Of a stretch of DNA of 64,000 nt, positions 25,577 through 35,096 are shown piece by piece; position 1 is the first letter of the stretch; each line of letters begins with the position of its first letter. The stretch comes from Deltaproteobacteria bacterium (lineage in GTDB: Bacteria; Myxococcota_A; UBA9160; JAJDAL01), in assembly GCA_029261875.1 (NCBI GenBank), contig JAJDAL010000024.1, positions 310,001 to 374,000 of the forward strand, read 5' to 3'. The translations under genes and the position numbers were made by a program. The notes beneath the pieces are model-generated. The model ran no database searches, was not told where the DNA came from, and saw nothing but the letters and a program-made list of their open reading frames with translations.

Positions 25577-26566
25577 ATGTCCGTGAGTCGAACTCCTCGC
25601 GCCCTTTGTCTTACCCTGTGCTTGGTTGGGTTGTCGCTCAGCCCAGCCGCCGCCCGGTCCGTTTCCGATTCCCAAGCCTGCGATATCGCCAAGTCCAGGT
25701 CCGCGGGTCGCTATTCCCAGTGTTTGCTTCGCGCGGAACGGAAAGCCCTGCGCAAGAACACCGCGACCGACACCCAATCCTGTGAGGCCGCGTTCGAGCG
25801 GTCTTGGCTGAAGGCCGAGGCGCGCTACGGGGATGCGTGTCCGACTACCGGCGACCTCGCCTCCACGGGACTCGCGCTCGACTATGCGGCCGCAAACGTT
25901 CCCGGCGGCGCGCGCGCCATCACGCAGTTCTCCCGCGGTCAACTCATCGTCGAAGTCTCCATGCCGGGGCCCGTTCCGTTTTCCAACGTCACGTTCGAGT
26001 GCGAAGCCTGTCACAATTGGTCGGCTCTCGATCCAGCGGAAACCGACGCCCTCGTCGCTGCGTTCGTTTCCGCATCGCTGCCGCCGGGATTCACCGCGGG
26101 AAGTCAGCAAGTGTTCGTTCTTCAGTCCGCGCGCAGTGTCGGCCTGGTCGCCACCAACCGGCCGGGCGCGGACGTTTTGCCCGACGTGCCCGGGGACGAG
26201 TTCCGCCTGATCGCACAACCGACCGTGGTCGGCTTCGTGGGGACGGACGGCTCACAACAGATCGTCTTTCCCCCGAACAAAGCTTGGGCCGCATTCCTGG
26301 TGGACGTGGTGAGCGACCGCAGCCACGCCTGGAATGCCGGCGACGAAATCCACGAATTGATCGCCCCCGACGGCACCACCTACGTGCTGTTCGGGATCGA
26401 ATACGGGACGGACCCGGCGGCGTTCGAGACCAGCTTCCCGGTCGCCGAGGGCTGGATTTCCCGCTACCGACGCTTGGAGGATGACCTGGTCTTGGATTCC
26501 GAGGGCCTCGCGCGGGTCTACATCGCCTTCCCCGGCGGCCACATCTGGCAACGCCTCTCCCCGTAG
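25577..26566 (+). CDS. Secreted cysteine-paired protein
   Basis: 329 aa with signal peptide (LCLTLCLVGLSLSPAAA). After it comes a helical motif CDIAKSRSAGRYSQCLLRAE and then CEAAFERSWLKAEARYGDAC. These spaced cysteines form a motif I associate with secreted proteins in deltaproteobacterial and Binatota-like genomes. The remaining about 220 residues hold two beta-rich segments (GQLIVEVSMPGPVPFSN, NKAWAAFLVDVVSDRSHAWNAGD, TTYVLFGIEYG) and a CEACHNW loop. No enzyme call is possible. It follows the AT-rich region. Confidence 0.65.
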   Translation: MSVSRTPRALCLTLCLVGLSLSPAAARSVSDSQACDIAKSRSAGRYSQCLLRAERKALRKNTATDTQSCEAAFERSWLKAEARYGDACPTTGDLASTGLALDYAAANVPGGARAITQFSRGQLIVEVSMPGPVPFSNVTFECEACHNWSALDPAETDALVAAFVSASLPPGFTAGSQQVFVLQSARSVGLVATNRPGADVLPDVPGDEFRLIAQPTVVGFVGTDGSQQIVFPPNKAWAAFLVDVVSDRSHAWNAGDEIHELIAPDGTTYVLFGIEYGTDPAAFETSFPVAEGWISRYRRLEDDLVLDSEGLARVYIAFPGGHIWQRLSP

Positions 26567-26628
26567 GTCGCCCCCAAGGCAGGCGCCGCGAATTCGCGAT
26601 CTGCCAAGGAATCGCTACACCCAGCTTC

Positions 26629-27111
26629 GTGTCGGGAAAATCCAGCTACATCACGCCGGAGGGCGCGGCCAAGATCGAGGCGGAGCTCGAGGCGCTCTGG
26701 AAGGTCGAACGCCCGCGCGTGACGCAGGAAGTCCACGACGCGGCCGCACTGGGAGACCGCTCGGAGAACGCGGAATACATCTACGGCAAGAAGCGTCTGC
26801 GGGAAATCGATCGGCGCGTGAAGTTCTTGCGCGATCGCCTCGAAGCCCTGACGGTCGTTCATCCGCGCGAAGTCGCCGACGCGAGCCGCATCTATTTCGG
26901 AGCCTGGGTGACGCTGGAAGACGAGGCGGGCGAGACGCGGCGCTACCGCTTGATCGGTCCCGATGAAACCGACATGGAGCGGGGCTTCATCAGCATCGAA
27001 TCCCCCATGGGTCGCGCCCTCATGGGGAAGTATGACGGCGACACCGTCAGCGTGAAGCGCCCGGCGGGACTCGCAGAGTTCAGCATCGTCAAGGTCGAAT
27101 ACGAAGACTAA
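26629..27111 (+). CDS. greB: Transcript cleavage factor GreB
   Basis: 160 aa, the usual Gre length. The N-terminal coiled coil contains SSYITPEGAAKIEAELEALW and ALGDRSENAEYIYGKKRLRE, with the conserved acidic D-x-SEN-E tip that inserts in the RNA polymerase secondary channel. The C-terminal FKBP-like domain includes SPMGRALMGKYDGDTVSV. YIYGKKRLREIDRR is more GreB- than GreA-like. It rescues backtracked RNA polymerase by stimulating RNA cleavage. The start is GTG 26629. Confidence 0.92.
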   Translation: MSGKSSYITPEGAAKIEAELEALWKVERPRVTQEVHDAAALGDRSENAEYIYGKKRLREIDRRVKFLRDRLEALTVVHPREVADASRIYFGAWVTLEDEAGETRRYRLIGPDETDMERGFISIESPMGRALMGKYDGDTVSVKRPAGLAEFSIVKVEYED

Positions 27112-27150
27112 CGGCGAGGACCCGCTTGCTGGGTTGGGTGACCCACCCGC

Positions 27151-29403
27151 TTAGTCGGCTTTTTCCGCTCGCATGCGGCGGCCTTGCACTTCCGCCTTCT
27201 TCCACATGCGCAGGTAACCCTCGGCGGACCGGAACAGCGGCTCGAGTTCCGCATCCGTCACACCGTCGCGCCGCACTTCTTCGATCAGTTCGGGCATCAG
27301 CCCGATGTGCGCCATCCCTTCGGTGTTGAAGTCGAGCACCCGGTTCCCCAGGTGGGGCTGGGTGAACGTCACATCCCCCGCGTAGGAGGTGAAGGGATAG
27401 GTGATGGGGTCTTCCTGGGGCGTGTTGCCGCAGACGCTGTTGGGACCGAAGCGCGGTCCCGGTGCCCCGGCGAAGCCGTTCAGGTCGAAGCCGAAGCCTT
27501 CGGCGGGGTAGCCCCCGTTGTCTTCGATCAGCGCGATCCGGTTCTGGAAACCGTCGTCCGTGGTCGCGGGTACGTTGGGGTTCCGGCAGCGTCCGAAGCC
27601 AGCCTTCGAAACCCCTCCGAGGCGATAGACCGCACCGTTGTTGTTGATCCCGTGAGTACCGACCGGGGGATAATCGTTCTGCTCGAGAATCTCGAAGGCG
27701 CGCTTGTAGGAGCGCCGCGGCAGGTGGTCGAGTTCGATCATCATTCCGCGCAGCATCATCTGCTCGAGCAGGAATTCACCCAGCTGCGTGAGCCCCGCGT
27801 TCTGGCACACCTGTTCCGTCCCCGGCGGATCGAGCAACGCCTGCAGGAACGGCGCGAGGGTGGCGATCGGTGCGTTCGGGAAGTTCGTCATGTCGTTGGG
27901 CGGGGGGGCGAAGTAGTCGTCGCGCGGCTCGTTCAGGCTGTCGAAGAACACGGTGCCTTTGTCGAACACCGTCGGAATCGTGGGATCGCAATCCGTCGTG
28001 AAGTTCCCGAAATGGCCGGTCTGAATGAAATTCCCGAGTTCGATGAAGAGCTTGTCCCCGTCGCCCGCCGAGAACCCGTTGTCGAACTTGTGCACCGGGA
28101 ACATCACACGCACGCCCAGGTCGTGATAGCGGTCCAGGGTTTCGATCACGTCCTGTTCGGTACAGGAAGGGAACTCCGCCGAAGGAACCAGGAAGCAGTC
28201 GAAGAGATTCGACGTCTCGATGCCCAGCACCACCGCCATTTTTCCGTTGCGAATCACGCGTCGTGCCTGGGAGGGGGAGGTGACGATTCGGAACCAGCCC
28301 TCGCCAGGGCCGCCCTCCTGGGCGTCGATGTAGGCCTCCATGTTGTAGGTCTCTTCGATGATGCGTTCGACCGCCACCATGTCGTTGCACGCGTAGCGGG
28401 TTTCTTGAACTTCCGCGCCCTTGATGAAGTCGCAAATGATCTGATTGGTGGTCGCGTGCTGAACAACCAAGCGCAACCCGCCGAGATACGCGCGCTCGAG
28501 CCACTTGTAGTACTGGACCTGGTGGGTGGAGCTGGTGTGCGCGTTGGGCCAGTCCGTGAATTCCGGATAACCCGCCGTCACGTGGTTCGGTTCTGGAGTT
28601 TGACCGAACAAGAAGCTGGCCAGAAGGTCATTGGTGCTGGAACCCTGGTTGTCGAAACCAAAACCGAAGAGATCCTTTCGACCTTCTTCGCCGTGATAGA
28701 CCGCGCAGTCCGACAACGCGTGCTCGATCCCCAGCGGGTGAAAGGTAGAGCCGTGGTAGATCCCGCCGCCCCCGAAACCGAAGTTCGACAGCAAGTGAGA
28801 ATGGGTGTCCACCACGCCGAATACCGAGCCATCGCGGAAGCGGCGCGTCTTGACGCGACCGTCGGCGTCGAGGGTGGCCTCGGGAAATTCCGCGCAGCCG
28901 TCGCGGTTGTACATCTCGACCCGAGCGGCCGCGTCCGGTGAGTCCACGAGACCCTGGGTCGCGAGATAGCGACCGGATCGCTTGTGTCTGAAACGCAGCT
29001 GCCGCGGATCGATCTCGCTCGCGTGCTCGAGTACCCACTCGGCTTCGGACTCGTAGCTGTCATCGATCAACAACACGTCCGACATCAGTTCCGCTGCGCG
29101 CAACACGTCTGCGCCATCGGAAACCGCGTAGGAACCCTCGTCGTCGAAGAGGAGATAGGTCGCCAGGCCGGACGGCTTCAAGAAGAACGGCGTCGCCCGC
29201 CGCTGCCAAACGCGCGCGAAATCGTAGCCGTCGCCGGATTCCGAGACGGCGAGCTCCAGGGGAAACGAAGCCCCGGGGTCTTCGAGCCGAATCGCGACGC
29301 AGCGGTTGGCGAAGCTGTGGATCAGCGTGGGTTCCGGATCGCATCCCAGAAGAGCACAGACTTGGACGAGTAGGAGGGCGGCGAGAGCATTCTTCATCAG
29401 CAC
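27151..29403 (-). CDS. Dipeptidase-like secreted amidohydrolase (lipoprotein)
   Basis: 750 aa with an N-terminal lipobox (AALLLVQVCALLGC). The first about 170 residues form a beta-rich module with RFRHKRSGRYLATQG. The second part resembles the renal-dipeptidase/metal-dependent hydrolase barrel: VVDTHSHLLSNFGFGGGG, AVVLGIETSNLFDCF, VRVMFPVHKFDNGF, MMIELDHLPRRSYKRAF, VGTHGINNNG and EGMAHIGLMPELIEEVRRDG. The two-His motif and the HLPRRS region are conserved features. It is probably an outer-membrane-bound hydrolase; substrate unknown. Confidence 0.7.
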   Translation of the reverse strand: MLMKNALAALLLVQVCALLGCDPEPTLIHSFANRCVAIRLEDPGASFPLELAVSESGDGYDFARVWQRRATPFFLKPSGLATYLLFDDEGSYAVSDGADVLRAAELMSDVLLIDDSYESEAEWVLEHASEIDPRQLRFRHKRSGRYLATQGLVDSPDAAARVEMYNRDGCAEFPEATLDADGRVKTRRFRDGSVFGVVDTHSHLLSNFGFGGGGIYHGSTFHPLGIEHALSDCAVYHGEEGRKDLFGFGFDNQGSSTNDLLASFLFGQTPEPNHVTAGYPEFTDWPNAHTSSTHQVQYYKWLERAYLGGLRLVVQHATTNQIICDFIKGAEVQETRYACNDMVAVERIIEETYNMEAYIDAQEGGPGEGWFRIVTSPSQARRVIRNGKMAVVLGIETSNLFDCFLVPSAEFPSCTEQDVIETLDRYHDLGVRVMFPVHKFDNGFSAGDGDKLFIELGNFIQTGHFGNFTTDCDPTIPTVFDKGTVFFDSLNEPRDDYFAPPPNDMTNFPNAPIATLAPFLQALLDPPGTEQVCQNAGLTQLGEFLLEQMMLRGMMIELDHLPRRSYKRAFEILEQNDYPPVGTHGINNNGAVYRLGGVSKAGFGRCRNPNVPATTDDGFQNRIALIEDNGGYPAEGFGFDLNGFAGAPGPRFGPNSVCGNTPQEDPITYPFTSYAGDVTFTQPHLGNRVLDFNTEGMAHIGLMPELIEEVRRDGVTDAELEPLFRSAEGYLRMWKKAEVQGRRMRAEKAD

Positions 29404-29495
29404 ATCTCAACGGGTTGAGGGTTCGCGAGTCCGCTTGCGGGCGTTGGGGGGGAATCATAACACGCCTAGAAGACTGGGGAATCGAGCCGGCCGGC

Positions 29496-29521
29496 GGCCT
29501 CCCCCCAAGCTGGGGGAGGCC
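29496..29521. repeat. Strong 10-bp hairpin in divergent intergenic region
   Basis: GGCCTCCCCC pairs exactly with GGGGGAGGCC around a 6-nt loop (CAAGCT). It lies between divergent genes and about 26 nt before ATG 29548, so it falls within the 5' leader of the LspA-like gene. No long T-run follows. It could act on translation or be a transcription factor site. Confidence 0.5.
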
Positions 29522-29547
29522 GTTTCAGGGGACCCCCGGGGTTACCG

Positions 29548-30441
29548 ATGATCGGAGTAAGGGGAATACCTTTGCGCAAGCGGGATTGGATCCAGATCTA
29601 CGTCGCCCTCGGCCTCGCGGTGCTGCTCGATCAGGCAACGAAAGGGTGGGCCGCGGATCGCATCAAGCTCTCGTCCCTGGGGCCATTCCAAATCGCGAGC
29701 GTCCGCAACCACGGCTTCGTTCTGGGATCGTTTTCGGATCTGCCGGACGGCGTGGTGGCGGTCAGCCTCGCCAGCCTCGTCGCAACCCTGCTGTTCTGCT
29801 CCGCCCTCGTGCAGTTCTTGATCCCCGGGCGCGCCAAGGGGCTGCGCGTGGGACTCAACCTCGTGGTCGCGGGCATTCTGGGCAACTTCATCGACCAGAT
29901 TCGCGCCGGCTATGTGATCGACTTCATCCGCATCCGGTTGCCTTCCGGAACGACTCCGGTCTTCAACTTCGCCGACGTGATCCAGATCGTCGGATACGGC
30001 TTGATGGCCTATTGGCTCTTCCAGAACCGACATACGATTTTCCGCAAGAGCGAACAGCGCTCCCGGTTCTGGATCGATCGAAAGTTTCAAATGCGCTATT
30101 GCGCGGCGTTCGTGCTCGCGGGAACGACGATCAGTTTCTCTCTGATGTTGTTTGGCGGGATATTCTGGTGGACCAGCCTTACCAGTATTTCCGAAATTCA
30201 TCGCGTCACGGCGCTCCACCACCTGATCGCCTACGTGGCCGTGTGCTCCGCAATGACACTGTCTTTCGTCGCCATGCTCATGGTGTTCGGGCTGATTCTC
30301 TCGAATCGAACCGCAGGCCCCGTAGTCGCCTTCGAGCGCTTTCTGATCGAGCGCCGCAAAGGATCGAAGGCCAAGTTCCGCGTGCGGGACTCCGACGACC
30401 TCAAATCCCTCGAACGGATCGTCAACGACCTACTCGATTGA
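29548..30441 (+). CDS. LspA-like signal peptidase II with C-terminal extension
   Basis: 297 aa, nearly double the usual LspA (about 165 aa). Residues about 10-165 show LspA motifs: LLDQATKGW, VRNHGFVLG, GNFIDQIRAGYVIDFIRIRL (first catalytic Asp) and VFNFADVIQIVG (second). Then come two further membrane helices (YCAAFVLAGTTISFSLMLFG and AVCSAMTLSFVAMLMVFG) and a HAMP-like tail (FERFLIERRKGSKAKFRVRD). This suggests a cleaver of prolipoproteins joined to a signalling-type module. It may be a secondary paralogue; the main lspA is not in view. Confidence 0.75.
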   Translation: MIGVRGIPLRKRDWIQIYVALGLAVLLDQATKGWAADRIKLSSLGPFQIASVRNHGFVLGSFSDLPDGVVAVSLASLVATLLFCSALVQFLIPGRAKGLRVGLNLVVAGILGNFIDQIRAGYVIDFIRIRLPSGTTPVFNFADVIQIVGYGLMAYWLFQNRHTIFRKSEQRSRFWIDRKFQMRYCAAFVLAGTTISFSLMLFGGIFWWTSLTSISEIHRVTALHHLIAYVAVCSAMTLSFVAMLMVFGLILSNRTAGPVVAFERFLIERRKGSKAKFRVRDSDDLKSLERIVNDLLD

Positions 30442-31908
30442 CCCTCGCTCGGAGTCGGCTCGGATTCGGCGCTCGGCGAGCGTGTTCGTGATCTCGCCGT
30501 AGCGGTCGCGGGTGAGTTTCATGCGGGTGATGAAGACGAGGGCGCACAGGTAGAAAACGATGAGGCCGGGTCCCGCCACCAGGCCGAGCTTGGTAATGGT
30601 TTCTTGTGGGACGGTCCCGACCGTCGCGTCCACACCCACCGGGAAATCGATCACGTCGAGAACGACGCCGCCGAGAAAGTTCCCGAAACCCGACACCGCT
30701 TTGCCCGTAAACGTCGTGACGGCGATGAAGGTGCCTTCGCGACGCTCCCCGGATTCGAGTTCGTGTTCGTCGGTCGCATCCATCACCATCGAGGAATTCA
30801 GAATGCCGATCTGAATCGCGGCCCCCACCAAGAAGAAGCCATGTCCCATGATGAACGGGAAGAGAAACGGGCTTCCGTTTTCGGGCGCGATGCCCGCGAG
30901 GCGGGCCAACACCGGGATGGGGCCCCAGAAAATTGCGAAGATCGCCAGGCCAATCACGGCCCTGCGCTTGTCCCAGCGCTTGCTGATCGGGCCCACCATG
31001 GAGAATCCGATGATCAACGGAATGATCTGCGCGGCGGACAGGAGACCGATCTGCGTGGACGGAAACTCCCAGAACCAGGTGCTCATGTAGGTTCCAAGGA
31101 CTTCGGCCACGCCGAGCGCGGCAGCCGAAAAGAGCGAGCTTCCGAGCAACATGCGCAGCGAGTGATTCCGGAGTGCCGCGTAGGCATCGGCGGCGAATCG
31201 CGAGAGCGAGAACAGGGATCCCCCCTCTTCCACTTTCTTTAGACGGGGGATGATTCGATGGGTTCCCACGGACGAAACCAGAATTGCGACCGTGACCAGG
31301 ACCCCGGTGAACGCTCCCAATTGTGGATAGTTCGCGGCGTCGAGACGACCATCTCCCAGCGCCACATCGTCGGCGAGGAAAACGAGCCAACCCGTCATCG
31401 CGACGGTGATGGCCCCGAACCAACCGATCAACCAGCGATAGGCGACGAGCCGCGTCCGCTCGTCGTAATGGGTCGTCATCTCGGGACCGAGCGCGCCACT
31501 CGGCACCATGTAGAAGGTCAAGAACAGCCGCACGCCGATCGCAAAGCTCGTCAACCAGATGAAGAGTTGATTTTCGTTGAGGCCGTCGGGCGGAGCGAAC
31601 AAGCCATAGAAGCAAAGCCCCATGGGAACCGCGGCGAAGTACATGAAGGGATGGCGCCGCCCCCAGCGCGATCGAAAGTGGTCCGAAATCGATCCCACCA
31701 AGGGGTCGGTAATCGCGTCGACGCACAACGCGATGAAGATCGCCATACCCGACAGCGTTCCGGGAAGCCCCAGGACCGTCGTGTAATACAGAACGAGGAA
31801 GGCGTTGAACGCGACGTTTTTCGCCCCATCGGCGATCGATCCGATGCCGTAGGCGATGCGGAGCCCGGTCGTGACCTGGCGGTCGCTGGTTTCGCTGTTC
31901 GGTGTCAC
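30430..31908 (-). CDS. MFS/GPH-type symporter
   Basis: 492 aa with about 12 helices. The features are those of the glycoside-pentoside-hexuronide:cation symporter family: IADGAKNVAFNAFLVLYYT, ALCVDAITDPLVGSISDHFRSRWGRRHPF (the GPH loop 2-3 motif), then YDERTRLVAYRW and an internal KRWDKRR. It probably imports a sugar or similar organic solute with H+ or Na+. The start is GTG 31908. Its end overlaps the LspA-like gene by 12 nt, convergent. Confidence 0.82.
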   Translation of the reverse strand: MTPNSETSDRQVTTGLRIAYGIGSIADGAKNVAFNAFLVLYYTTVLGLPGTLSGMAIFIALCVDAITDPLVGSISDHFRSRWGRRHPFMYFAAVPMGLCFYGLFAPPDGLNENQLFIWLTSFAIGVRLFLTFYMVPSGALGPEMTTHYDERTRLVAYRWLIGWFGAITVAMTGWLVFLADDVALGDGRLDAANYPQLGAFTGVLVTVAILVSSVGTHRIIPRLKKVEEGGSLFSLSRFAADAYAALRNHSLRMLLGSSLFSAAALGVAEVLGTYMSTWFWEFPSTQIGLLSAAQIIPLIIGFSMVGPISKRWDKRRAVIGLAIFAIFWGPIPVLARLAGIAPENGSPFLFPFIMGHGFFLVGAAIQIGILNSSMVMDATDEHELESGERREGTFIAVTTFTGKAVSGFGNFLGGVVLDVIDFPVGVDATVGTVPQETITKLGLVAGPGLIVFYLCALVFITRMKLTRDRYGEITNTLAERRIRADSERGSIE

Positions 31909-32002
31909 GTCTTGAGGGATTCTTTCGGGGACGAGTGCGGTGGACCTGGATTATCGGGAGGATCCGGTCCCAATTGCAAGCTCCGATGGGACGCCACAGG
32001 AC

Positions 32003-33475
32003 TCAATCGACACGGAGGTGCCCCTTGCCGTCGACGCGCCCGCTTCGGCCGCAGAATTCCTCGCGGGTCATCGCCGCCAATACGGAGGGATCTCCCACCG
32101 TCGCCCAGGTCCGATGCCCGTCTTCCGTCATGCACGCCGCGTGCGCGAGATGCGGCTCGTTCTTGCGATGCGCCACCGTGTAGGCCTCGATCGTCACGGG
32201 CCCATCCCAATCGACGTGAGCTTCCCGTTCCGGGAACGCGTCCACTTGGGATTGGAGATTCTCGTAGCGAAACCCTTCCGGCGGCGGGTCCGTGGCATAG
32301 ATGGCGAAGGCGTGCTTCGCGAGCCAGCCTCCATTACCGCTGACGAGCCCGGTGGAACCGCGGTCTTCGCGCAATACCTCGGCCATGCGCGCGATGGCGT
32401 GCAACGTGTAGCTGTTCAGCGGGCCACCACCGAAGGTCAGCCCGCCGGTGACCGTCAGGGGGCGATCTTCCGAAAGGCCCAACTCCGTCGCGGCCAACTG
32501 AACGGCCGACGGAAAACAACTGTAGAGATCGATGTGGTCGATTTCGACCGCGCGCTTGCCGGCGAGTTCGAGCACGCGCCCACCGGCGATCCGCATCCCC
32601 GGCGATTTATGGAATTCGCCCCGAGTCGACGCATAGGGGATGTCGTTCGCTTCCGTTGCCGCATGTAGGTAGACGATCTGTTCATCCGCCACACGAGCGC
32701 TACGCGCCGCCGCGAGAGAACACACGATGAGGCCCGCCCCCATGTCGACGCGCGCGTTCGCATTCATGAGCCGTGTATAGGGATAGGAGATCATCGGATT
32801 GTCGGGAGACGCCTGACGGATTTCTTCCGCGCTGTAGGGCTTGCGAATCCAGGCGTTCGGGTTCTCGCAAGCCACCGCGTTGAAGCCGGCCCACAGCCGG
32901 GCAATCCGTTTTGCATGGGCGTCCAACGACTCTCCGCGCGAGAAACGGATGGCGCTGTCGATCAGGGCATACACGTCCCCCGCACTGTTCATGCCGCGCG
33001 CGAGTTCCGCGGGGTGAAAGATCGGCTTGTCGCTATCGACCATCCGGTCCGGCTGGCCGGGGACTTGGGTTTCCGAAAGCGCGATGCCACGGCGCTGGGC
33101 TTGTCCCTGGCTGCGACCATTCTCCGCACCCGTCACCAACGCCACCGCGCAGCGCCCCGCTTGAATCCGGCGGGCGGCATCGATCACACAGCCCTGGGCG
33201 TAGTTTCCACCGTAGGGCGTGCCGACGGTTTCTCTCGGCGTCGCCCGGATCCGTCGTGCAACTTCGCGACCGGGATCCCCGTAACCCCATACCCCGCGCA
33301 CTACGTACACGGAATCTGCGCGTTCCAACAGCTTCGGTGCGCCGGCGTCCTGGCCGGCCTGCTCGAGCGCCTGGACCATCATCGCCAGGGGCTCCTGCCC
33401 CGCTCCTGGATCTTCCAAGCGTTGTAAGACTTGGCCTACCCCAACCAGAACCGGGGTCTGTTCCGCTGCGCTCAT
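32003..33475 (-). CDS. Thiolase-like acetyl-CoA acetyltransferase
   Basis: 490 aa. Residues about 1-390 match SCP2/thiolase-like proteins: PVLVGVGQVLQRLEDPG, VGTPYGGNYAQGCVIDAARRI, VALVTGAENGRSQGQAQRR, VYALIDSAIRFSRGES, GMRIAGGRVLELAG, GGLTFGGGPLNSYTLHAIARM and TGLVSGNGGWLAKHAFAIY. The last 90 residues look like an added C-terminal domain. The site where thiolases have the reactive cysteine reads GGNYAQG, lacking an obvious Cys. The activity could therefore be non-canonical. It sits beside BVMO and ADH, consistent with ketone or steroid-type catabolism. Confidence 0.78.
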   Translation of the reverse strand: MSAAEQTPVLVGVGQVLQRLEDPGAGQEPLAMMVQALEQAGQDAGAPKLLERADSVYVVRGVWGYGDPGREVARRIRATPRETVGTPYGGNYAQGCVIDAARRIQAGRCAVALVTGAENGRSQGQAQRRGIALSETQVPGQPDRMVDSDKPIFHPAELARGMNSAGDVYALIDSAIRFSRGESLDAHAKRIARLWAGFNAVACENPNAWIRKPYSAEEIRQASPDNPMISYPYTRLMNANARVDMGAGLIVCSLAAARSARVADEQIVYLHAATEANDIPYASTRGEFHKSPGMRIAGGRVLELAGKRAVEIDHIDLYSCFPSAVQLAATELGLSEDRPLTVTGGLTFGGGPLNSYTLHAIARMAEVLREDRGSTGLVSGNGGWLAKHAFAIYATDPPPEGFRYENLQSQVDAFPEREAHVDWDGPVTIEAYTVAHRKNEPHLAHAACMTEDGHRTWATVGDPSVLAAMTREEFCGRSGRVDGKGHLRVD

Positions 33476-33589
33476 TGGGCCTCCCTGGCCCTATTGGTAG
33501 CACCGAGAATCGACGGGCAGCGACCGAATCGGCCGCTAGGCTATTCCCTGCGCCCAGCGTGGGCGAACCGACGACACCTGCTTCCGAGG

Positions 33590-35068
33590 ATGACCGTGCC
33601 CGCTCCGCCCGACCCGCCGTCATCCGACCTGCGTTTCGTCATCATCGGCGCGGGCATGTCGGGCGTGCTCGCCGCCATCCAGTTGCGCGAAGCGGGGCTC
33701 GAAAACTTCACGATCTACGAGAAGGGCGACCGCATCGGAGGAACCTGGCGGGAAAACTCCTATCCCGGCATCGCGTGCGACGTCCCCTCCCATTTTTATA
33801 GTTACTCCTTCGCCCTCAACCCGGAGTGGAGTTCCCGCTTCGCGCCGGGCGCCGAGATCCAGGCTTATTTCGACGCGGTGGCGCACCGCTACCAGGTATT
33901 TTCGAGCATTCGGTTCGGGCAGGAGGTCGCGCGCTGCGCCTTCGAGAACGGCCGCTGGCGGATCACTCTCGCGGACGGGTCGACAGACGAAGCCGATTTC
34001 GTGATCGCGGCCACCGGAGTTCTGCATCACCCGGCCGTGCCGGATTTCGAAGGACTCGAATCCTTCGCGGGCGACGTGTTTCACAGCGCGCGCTGGAACC
34101 ACGACGTGGAGATCGAGAAAAAGCGCGTCGGGGTCGTGGGCAACGGGTCTTCCGCGATTCAGATCGTGTCGGCGATCGTTTCCCAAGTGGCGCAGCTCGC
34201 GATCTTTCAACGCACGCCCCAATGGGTCACCCCCATCGAGAACCAACCCTACAGCGAAGAAGAGAAAGACGAATTCCGCAAGAACCCCGACGCCATGTGG
34301 GCAATTCGAACCGAGACCGCGCGCGCCTTCACCGAAGGGTTCGCCAACGTGTTGGTCGACGCGGAATCGCCGCTGCTCCAAGCCATCCACCAGAACTGCG
34401 AGAACAACCTCGAAAACAGCGTGCGAGACCCGGAGCTCCGCGAGAAGCTACGCCCCAATTACCGGGCGGCGTGCAAGCGTCTGATCATGTCCGAAGATTT
34501 CTATGAAAGCGTACAGCGGGCCAACGCCAGCCTCGTCAGCGAGGGAATCGAACGCATCGAAGAATCTGGCGTGCGCACGCGCGACGGAAAGCTTCACGAG
34601 CTGGACGTGTTGGTCTTGGCGACGGGCTTTCAGGTCAACCAGTTCGTCCGCCCCATGCAGGTGGTGGGTCGCGACGGTCTCGCACTCGACGACGTGTGGA
34701 AAGACGGCGCAAACGCCTACATGGCCATTTCCGTCGCCGACTTTCCGAATTTCTTCATGCTCAACGGACCGAGCGGACCCGTGGGAAATTTTTCTTTGAT
34801 CGAAGTCGCCGAGCTGCAATTTGCGTACATCTTCCAGCTCATCGAGCAGGTCCGATCCGGTGCCTGTCACGAAATCGCGGCGTCCCGCGAGGCCGCCTTG
34901 CGCTTCGATGCCGAACGCAAGCAGGCCGCCAAGACCACGATCTGGAACAGCGGCTGCAAGAGCTGGTACCTCGACAAGGACGGGCTACCGACCGCCTGGC
35001 CCTGGACCTTCGATCGATTTCGACAAGAGATGGCAAAACCGCGACTCGAAGACTTCGAGAAGCGATAG
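33590..35068 (+). CDS. Baeyer-Villiger-type flavin monooxygenase
   Basis: 492 aa class B flavoprotein monooxygenase. The FAD fingerprint FVIIGAGMSGVLAAIQLREAG is at the N-terminus, with GTWRENSYPGIACDVPSHFYSYSFALNP typical of BVMOs. A second dinucleotide fold begins VGVVGNGSSAIQIVS (NADPH), and FAGDVFHSARW is a variant of the FxGxxxHxxxW fingerprint. The C-terminal FMLNGPSGPVGNFS and CKSWYLD are standard. It would oxidise a ketone to an ester. The start ATG 33590 lies just after CCGAGG. Zn-ADH follows after 28 nt, so the two are likely one operon. Confidence 0.9.
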   Translation: MTVPAPPDPPSSDLRFVIIGAGMSGVLAAIQLREAGLENFTIYEKGDRIGGTWRENSYPGIACDVPSHFYSYSFALNPEWSSRFAPGAEIQAYFDAVAHRYQVFSSIRFGQEVARCAFENGRWRITLADGSTDEADFVIAATGVLHHPAVPDFEGLESFAGDVFHSARWNHDVEIEKKRVGVVGNGSSAIQIVSAIVSQVAQLAIFQRTPQWVTPIENQPYSEEEKDEFRKNPDAMWAIRTETARAFTEGFANVLVDAESPLLQAIHQNCENNLENSVRDPELREKLRPNYRAACKRLIMSEDFYESVQRANASLVSEGIERIEESGVRTRDGKLHELDVLVLATGFQVNQFVRPMQVVGRDGLALDDVWKDGANAYMAISVADFPNFFMLNGPSGPVGNFSLIEVAELQFAYIFQLIEQVRSGACHEIAASREAALRFDAERKQAAKTTIWNSGCKSWYLDKDGLPTAWPWTFDRFRQEMAKPRLEDFEKR

Positions 35069-35096
35069 ACTAGGACCGACCGAATAGGAGTCTCCC

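Noticed and set aside
27184..28941. Long rightward open frame (585 codons) opposite the dipeptidase-like gene
   Set aside because: It is a complement-strand shadow: GC-rich codons on the real gene keep the reverse frame open. Its translation has no domain or ribosome site.
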